A stretch of 64,000 bases of DNA from positions 62,001-126,000 of the forward strand of contig LATX02000199.1 in assembly GCA_001466705.2 (NCBI GenBank), written 5' to 3'. Position numbers and translations under genes: made by a program. Below, piece by piece: positions 59,570 through 64,000 of this stretch (the first letter of the stretch is position 1; the number at the start of each line of letters is the position of its first letter). This DNA comes from Moniliophthora roreri (taxonomy: Eukaryota; Basidiomycota; Agaricomycetes; Agaricales; Marasmiaceae). The notes under the pieces were generated by a model. That model saw only the letters and a program-made list of their open reading frames with translations, made no database searches and was not told the DNA's origin.

Positions 59570-61260
59570 AGGTATATATATAAGTTCTTGATTCTCAGTT
59601 TTGTTTGTGAGTTGGTTCGGCGTGGTTCACTGTTACTGCAACATCAAGAATAATTTCTCAATGTCTCGCTCAGTAGTTCAGAGATGAATGCCTTCAAAAC
59701 AACTTCTCAGATTGAGATTGGTGTTCTTTTTGTATAATATTTATTGGTTATGTGGGTTTATTATCACTTTGAAAGCAAATACTGGTATAGATTTTCAACC
59801 AGAAACTGCCTAAAGAATAAACTTCTTCTAAGCGAGAATAAAGGTACCTCTTGTACCTGAATATAGCCCTCTTAGCTATGTTCTGCAATGATTCTCAAGA
59901 GGACAAATCTTCTAGACACTGCTAGCCTGAAACCCTCTCTGATTCACATCGAAACACCAGACTATACTGATGCACATCAGCTNTTCTTCTTATCAGAAAA
60001 CATGCCTCTTGCATTAAAAACTAAGCTCTTCCTAGCTTTTATTTATATCTCTGGTTTGGGTTACAATCTCAGGTCTCAACTAGCCTGTGCCTCTTGCACA
60101 ACTAAATAAGCTAGGGCCCAAAGTGGTTGAAAAATACTGATTGCCAGTAGCTCTTCTACCTGAGCAACAACATCATACACTCTGGTAATCGGTGGGCAGT
60201 ATCTCTCCTGCTTTCCACCTACAAAACACGTCCCCTTATATACCCTACAACATAAATAATCTAATATATCTGTCACATATACAAATAAAACTGAGTCGGG
60301 TGCTAAATATTATATAAACTGAGCTGTGTTTGGTAATTTCTCTGTCACAGTGTCCAATTGTAGTCAGGCTTTGTAGCCATAATCTCTTTTATTCTTTTTC
60401 TATGACGATTGCACAGTCTCCTGACACTAATCATTTGCAATTTTCTTGATCAAACGGCTCTCTTTCTGACTCCATTTGAAAATATTATACTTTCATGCCA
60501 CTCCGCATGGTTTCTTCCTTCTCCATCTATTGTCATCTGCTCTGTGGACACGTAATATGCTTCCATTTCTCCTCTAAAGTGTACGCATAAGCTCAGCCAT
60601 GCTATCTTCTCGTCATACAGTTTTGTCTTCCGCTTTCCATGATACAGGTACCTTTTCAGTAACCGATCATCTATTTCATTCATCTAATTTGATTATCAGT
60701 GTCTTGAGTATCCCCCGCTGATAATTTGTTATTCTCTGTTTCATATCCGTTTCTCGGTAATATTCTTGTCGATGTATCATCAAAGCTTTTATTCTTCCTT
60801 CAAGTTGGGCATGAATTGAAAATATTGTTAAAAGTTAAAATATTCCCTTTGGTATGCTTTTGATAGAGAGGTGTGATGTGGTGTGTTTCTCTACAGGTTT
60901 TGGGATGCTTCTCTGTGTTCAGATTCGCTGTTTATTTTCATACTAGCAGTGGTTGGGTACCCTTGTATGGCCTACCATCAACCATTACTCTGCTAATATT
61001 TTGTATCCTTCTCTACTACTTGCTTTGACTAGCTGCTCAGAGCTCACACTAGTCCTCAATTCCCTTGTTTATGTCATTTCTAACCATAAAAGTGCAAAAT
61101 ATTCTCTTTTTGCATGTGAAATAAAAGGTAAAAGTTATGCATATCACTGCATCTCTGCCCTGTGTGTGGATTGGAACACCATCTCGCCAGAAATTGCCCA
61201 CAGTACATGTGTCGCAGATGCTTCACAACTTAGCCTGGGCATACATCTTTGCACTGCTCT
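59570..61260. other. AT-rich insertion in the third ORF, with gap
   Basis: About 1.7 kb, AT-rich, starting after a TATATATAAG run. No long frames except weak ones: a plus frame from 60953 with NSLVYVISNHKSAKYSLFAC and CVADASQLSLGIHL, which may be a decayed retroelement RNase H. The N at 59983 hides part of it. It may be a nested LTR element. Ends not defined. Confidence 0.4.
59983..59983. other. Assembly gap (single N)
   Basis: Single N within the AT-rich insertion. No flanking repeat noticed. Confidence 0.75.
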
Positions 61261-61633
61261 AACCAACAAAGGTCTCACTGAATTGCACGTCGAGGGTCTG
61301 GTTCAAGTCCAGACTCTATGTCGGATGATCGCTGTTATGACGATGAACCTTAAGACAATCTCGGAGGAGAATGCTGAGAAGTCCATTCACGACAGCGGAG
61401 GTGATGTGGATTTTCTGTTTGTTGGGACAGATCTGCAAAAGGTACGAAGGTTCAATGTCAGGTCTTCAGTGTATGCACGGATGGCCGCAGGTTGGCAACC
61501 GTTGGGAGAAGGGTCGAGTACGTCGGACATGGTAGGAGAACCGCCGAATACTCTGACACTTCAGAGTATTGATGAGATGCCGGACACCTCGTACAATTAT
61601 GATACGGAACTGTATGGTGATGGAGAGTCTTGA
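61261..61633 (+). pseudogene. C-terminal part of third ORF of gypsy element 2
   Basis: Reads LTELHVEGLVQVQTLCRMIA, NLKTISEENAEKSIHDSGGD, VDFLFVGTDLQKVRRFNVRS and VYARMAAGWQPLGEGSS, with the stop at 61631, 38 bases before the 3' LTR. Its place and composition suggest it finishes the ORF begun at 58560, but this is inference because the insertion breaks the link. Confidence 0.45.
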
Positions 61634-61671
61634 GAATGGCAATCCAGAGTTTTGCTCTAAACTGGGGGTAA

Positions 61672-62127
61672 TGTTATGTTCTACCCTCATCCCATCTTAC
61701 GTTTCCTTTTTTCTGATTCTATGCTTCCCTTTCTGATCGGACACGTCCACCTTCCTAGTCCCCTTTTTCTTCATCGCATTTATGCTTCTCATTCTATCGG
61801 ACTTATTACACCTTCCTAGCACCCCTTTTCCTTATCAGAATGTGTACTATATCCCGACTCTGTCAGTATCTATTATCATAACATTGTAGTTATCAGACAT
61901 TACACTACGTAGATTACATGACATGATTGTATGTATTTAAGTGCTCAAGCTAGGACTTGTATCCTCAGCTTGACCTAGTTAATTATTACTTGTGTCAATG
62001 TCTCAACAAAAGGACCTCTGAACTTTAGCATCCGCTAAACGAACTCAAACTTGAGCTTGTAACTATTACGAAGGGAATCTCCTTTCAGAAGTAGTTAGGT
62101 TAACGTTGCTGCGCAAGTAATGTAACA
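61672..62127 (+). repeat. 3' LTR of gypsy element 2 (full length)
   Basis: 456 bases, TGTTATGTTCTACCC...AATGTAACA. It contains a TATTTAAG box at about 61932, absent from the 5' copy. Followed by the TATAT target duplication. Confidence 0.9.
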
Positions 62128-62223
62128 TATATAGATTCAGAATGTATCCAATGAAGTATTGAGAACACCACATTGAAAACACTACATTGTGAAAGTGTCG
62201 TTAGAAGTATCTGTAGTCCCTAA

Positions 62224-63735
62224 TTATATTTCTACCATGCTTAGCACCTCCAAGAAGGCTATGAAAAAAGTAACATTCAGAACAGCAAGGATTGGATTGC
62301 AATGTTCAACACTTACATTGGGGTTCTGGGGGCCACCCACTCTCTGGCATGGTTGCATCCCAAGACACTCGGCAACCATAACGAACTTGTATTCTGCTTT
62401 CTTCAATTCTGGGATGGCAGTGTACATTGCATCTTTATTGTGCAAAAAAAGTTAGCCACTTGCTGCACCAGGTTAATAGTGATAGTTCATGTACACTGTA
62501 ACCTCTGTGAACAAATAAAAAAAGATTAATGTCATTGCTGAAATCCACCAAGCTTCGACACTCACCCTTTGTCTCATGATTCAGCATGAGGATATTATTT
62601 GGTTGTCGCTGGATAAGAGCAGCATAATCAGCCTTGATCTGATCTGCTGTATGACCTAGTGTATCGCTGGAGCTGGATTAGACTGTGTCTCGTTACAATA
62701 CCTGTAAAGGTGTAGAGAGACTGAGGACTCACTCGAAGTCCCATTCAATAATACTCTGACCTCGGGCTGCAGAAACTTGATGCACAAGGTCGTTAAATTT
62801 GCTGTATGCTGGCAAGGGTCACATCAGCAAAGTAGGGGTTGCATTGTATATATTGATATGCACAACATCTCATGAAAGCAGATGTAACACCAATGATCCT
62901 GTCAAGGGCCTTTAGAGAAGGGTGTATGAGCATTGCTTTTGCGATCCTAATTGTGAGGAGATATTGACGTTCTACTCTCCACATCTCCTCATTAACTGTC
63001 TGAGTAGAAATAGACAAAAATCAATATGCAAGCTTTGAGTAAGAGCAGAAGGGCACCTACATTGATCCCAGCTAAGCGTGGTGAGGTCAGCATGTCCCCA
63101 AGTATGAGATGTGACCATATGTCCATTGTTGTATACGTGCTTGACCCAATTTATTGCATCTTGATTGTACATATAGTCATCTGATATCAGTTAGTCTTGA
63201 CGACTAGCATAAGGAAGCGCCATAGAACATACAGTTGTTACTGTCTGGTAGCTTGAAAAGTCAGTGGCTTGCCCTTGATGCTTGAGTCAGCGAAAGATGC
63301 ACTGAAGAAGAAAGTAGCATTGACACCTTGCTGCCCAAGAAACACTACGATCTCGTCGCTGTGAGGAATTACAATACTGGAAAGTTACTGCTGATAGGTT
63401 AAACCATGAACCTGTATATCCATGTGCCATCATCCTAAATAATAGATGTCAGAAAAGCAGAGCAGAGTCGGTGCGATGCAAAGAACTTACGAAAGTGAAA
63501 GCCACAATATGAGGCTGAGTACACAAGTAGTATACAGTAGCCAAAGCTTGGCACTTCTCTTTTGACACCCAATGCAATGAAGAGAGTCAGGAGCGGGAAT
63601 AATAGCTTCATTGCAAGGGTGGAGATGCTTCAAAAACAGAAGTGTTATATAGTCGATAGTGGGCACCAGGTCCTGAAATTGAGATTGTGTTGAACGAGAT
63701 GTTGAGAAGCTCCTGAATGGTTTCAAGCAATACAT
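62224..63735 (-). pseudogene. Chitin deacetylase (CE4 polysaccharide deacetylase), damaged
   Basis: The family removes acetyl groups from chitin in the cell wall, usually as a secreted or GPI-anchored metal enzyme. Minus strand: an unclear N-terminal part at 63487-63735; DEIVVFLGQQGVNATFFFSA at about 63290-63360; YNQDAINWVKHVYNNGHMVT then SHTWGHADLTTLSWDQ at about 63060-63170, where HTWGH is the HxxxH metal site; EEMWRVERQ; IIGVTSAFMR; FNDLVHQVSAARGQSIIEWD; QIKADYAALIQRQPNNILML then NHE at about 62570-62650; and AIPELKKAEYKFVMVAECLG then VGGPQNPNVSVEHC near 62290-62420. The usual MRPPYG block is broken: MRCCAYQ follows, with PY only ten residues later. Stops lie between blocks, some perhaps in introns. 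Confidence 0.75.
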
Positions 63736-64000
63736 GCTATCATCAGTACTCGCTACATCAGGCTAGTGGGATGGCTGAAAGTGACACTACTTCAATCATC
63801 ATCACTCATTAGACAGTGTACGGGATATGATTTGTACCTGCACCCAGCCTCTACAAGCAATCCACCAATTTTGCCCAGCCCAGAGACCATATAGATGGAT
63901 AGCGAACCAAGTGCATGTGAGCAGGTCAAACTACTGTTGATGAGAAACGACTTGTGTGACTAGATGTCCTACGAAGAACTTGAAACGTAAATGAACTTTG
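63736..64000. other. Upstream flank of chitin deacetylase gene
   Basis: No gene seen. May hold the 5' exon and promoter of the deacetylase gene. Confidence 0.35.

Larger units (their letters stand above)
53943..62127 (+). mobile_element. Ty3/gypsy element 2 (chromodomain type), truncated 5' LTR
   Basis: 8185 bases, flanked by a perfect TATAT duplication (53938-53942 and 62128-62132). Order: 254-base remnant of the 5' LTR, gag, pol with protease, RT, RNase H, integrase and chromodomain, a third ORF, an AT-rich insertion, the end of the third ORF, a purine tract (ACTGGGGGTAA) and a full 456-base 3' LTR. gag and pol keep their frames with only nonsense codons. Confidence 0.92.

Noticed and set aside
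60953..61633. A single 226-residue gene
   Set aside because: The two halves differ in composition; the first part looks like part of an AT-rich insertion and the second like the tail of the gypsy third ORF.

Overview
The window looks like a transposon-rich stretch of a basidiomycete (Agaricomycetes) nuclear genome. The evidence is short GT-AG introns of about 50 bases, fungal gene families (indoleamine 2,3-dioxygenase, chitin deacetylase, an MFS anion:cation symporter, an expanded Agaricomycete orphan family), and mobile elements typical of this class: KDZ with TET/JBP, DIRS, Ty3/gypsy and hAT-like. Nothing bacterial or viral was seen. Eight single N characters (5057, 6192, 8449, 10037, 15040, 40813, 41356, 59983) appear to stand for assembly gaps. 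Five of them (5057, 6192, 10037, 15040, 41356) border near-identical direct repeats, so several apparent tandem duplications are probably unmerged contig ends or alleles. No tool was run; family calls come from reading translations against remembered family motifs.

Layout. 1-3180: copy A of a segmental duplication (orphan-family gene on the minus strand, truncated IDO gene). 5058-7323: a polytopic membrane-protein gene present twice around a gap. 8915-10798: two copies of a 718-base hAT-like element. About 10.85-19.86 kb: a degenerate DIRS-type element (gag, reverse transcriptase/RNase H, tyrosine recombinase) with an intron made of minisatellite, a gap-associated 1578-base duplication, and a nested CACTA-like MITE. 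19.87-30.53 kb: a decayed KDZ transposon locus with a minus-strand transposase, a plus-strand TET/JBP-like oxygenase and several accessory ORFs. 31.1-34.8 kb: repeats and unassigned DNA. 34.86-39.5 kb: copy B of the duplication with a complete orphan-family gene and an IDO gene carrying an in-frame TGA. 41.97-52.70 kb: an MFS transporter gene split by a TIR element (42912-50781), which itself contains a gypsy element (43250-49044, TSD GCTTG). 53943-62127: a second, chromodomain-bearing gypsy element (TSD TATAT). 62.2-63.7 kb: a damaged chitin deacetylase gene.

The main biological theme is transposon decay. In both gypsy elements the long frames are kept over kilobases without frameshifts. They are broken almost only by TGA and TAG codons, at sites where CGA and CAG codons are expected. 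This points to C-to-T change, mostly in CpG context, as expected from cytosine methylation and deamination or a RIP-like process. The same window carries a KDZ-linked TET/JBP gene, a family proposed to oxidise 5-methylcytosine, but this copy is itself degenerate and appears to have lost the first iron ligand.

Most likely to be new: an antisense ORF in the place of integrase in the first gypsy element; the minisatellite-filled intron in the DIRS reverse transcriptase; the CATT-NN-AATG palindrome arrays at the ends of the TIR element; and the gypsy element whose 5' LTR has been fused directly to the gag start codon.
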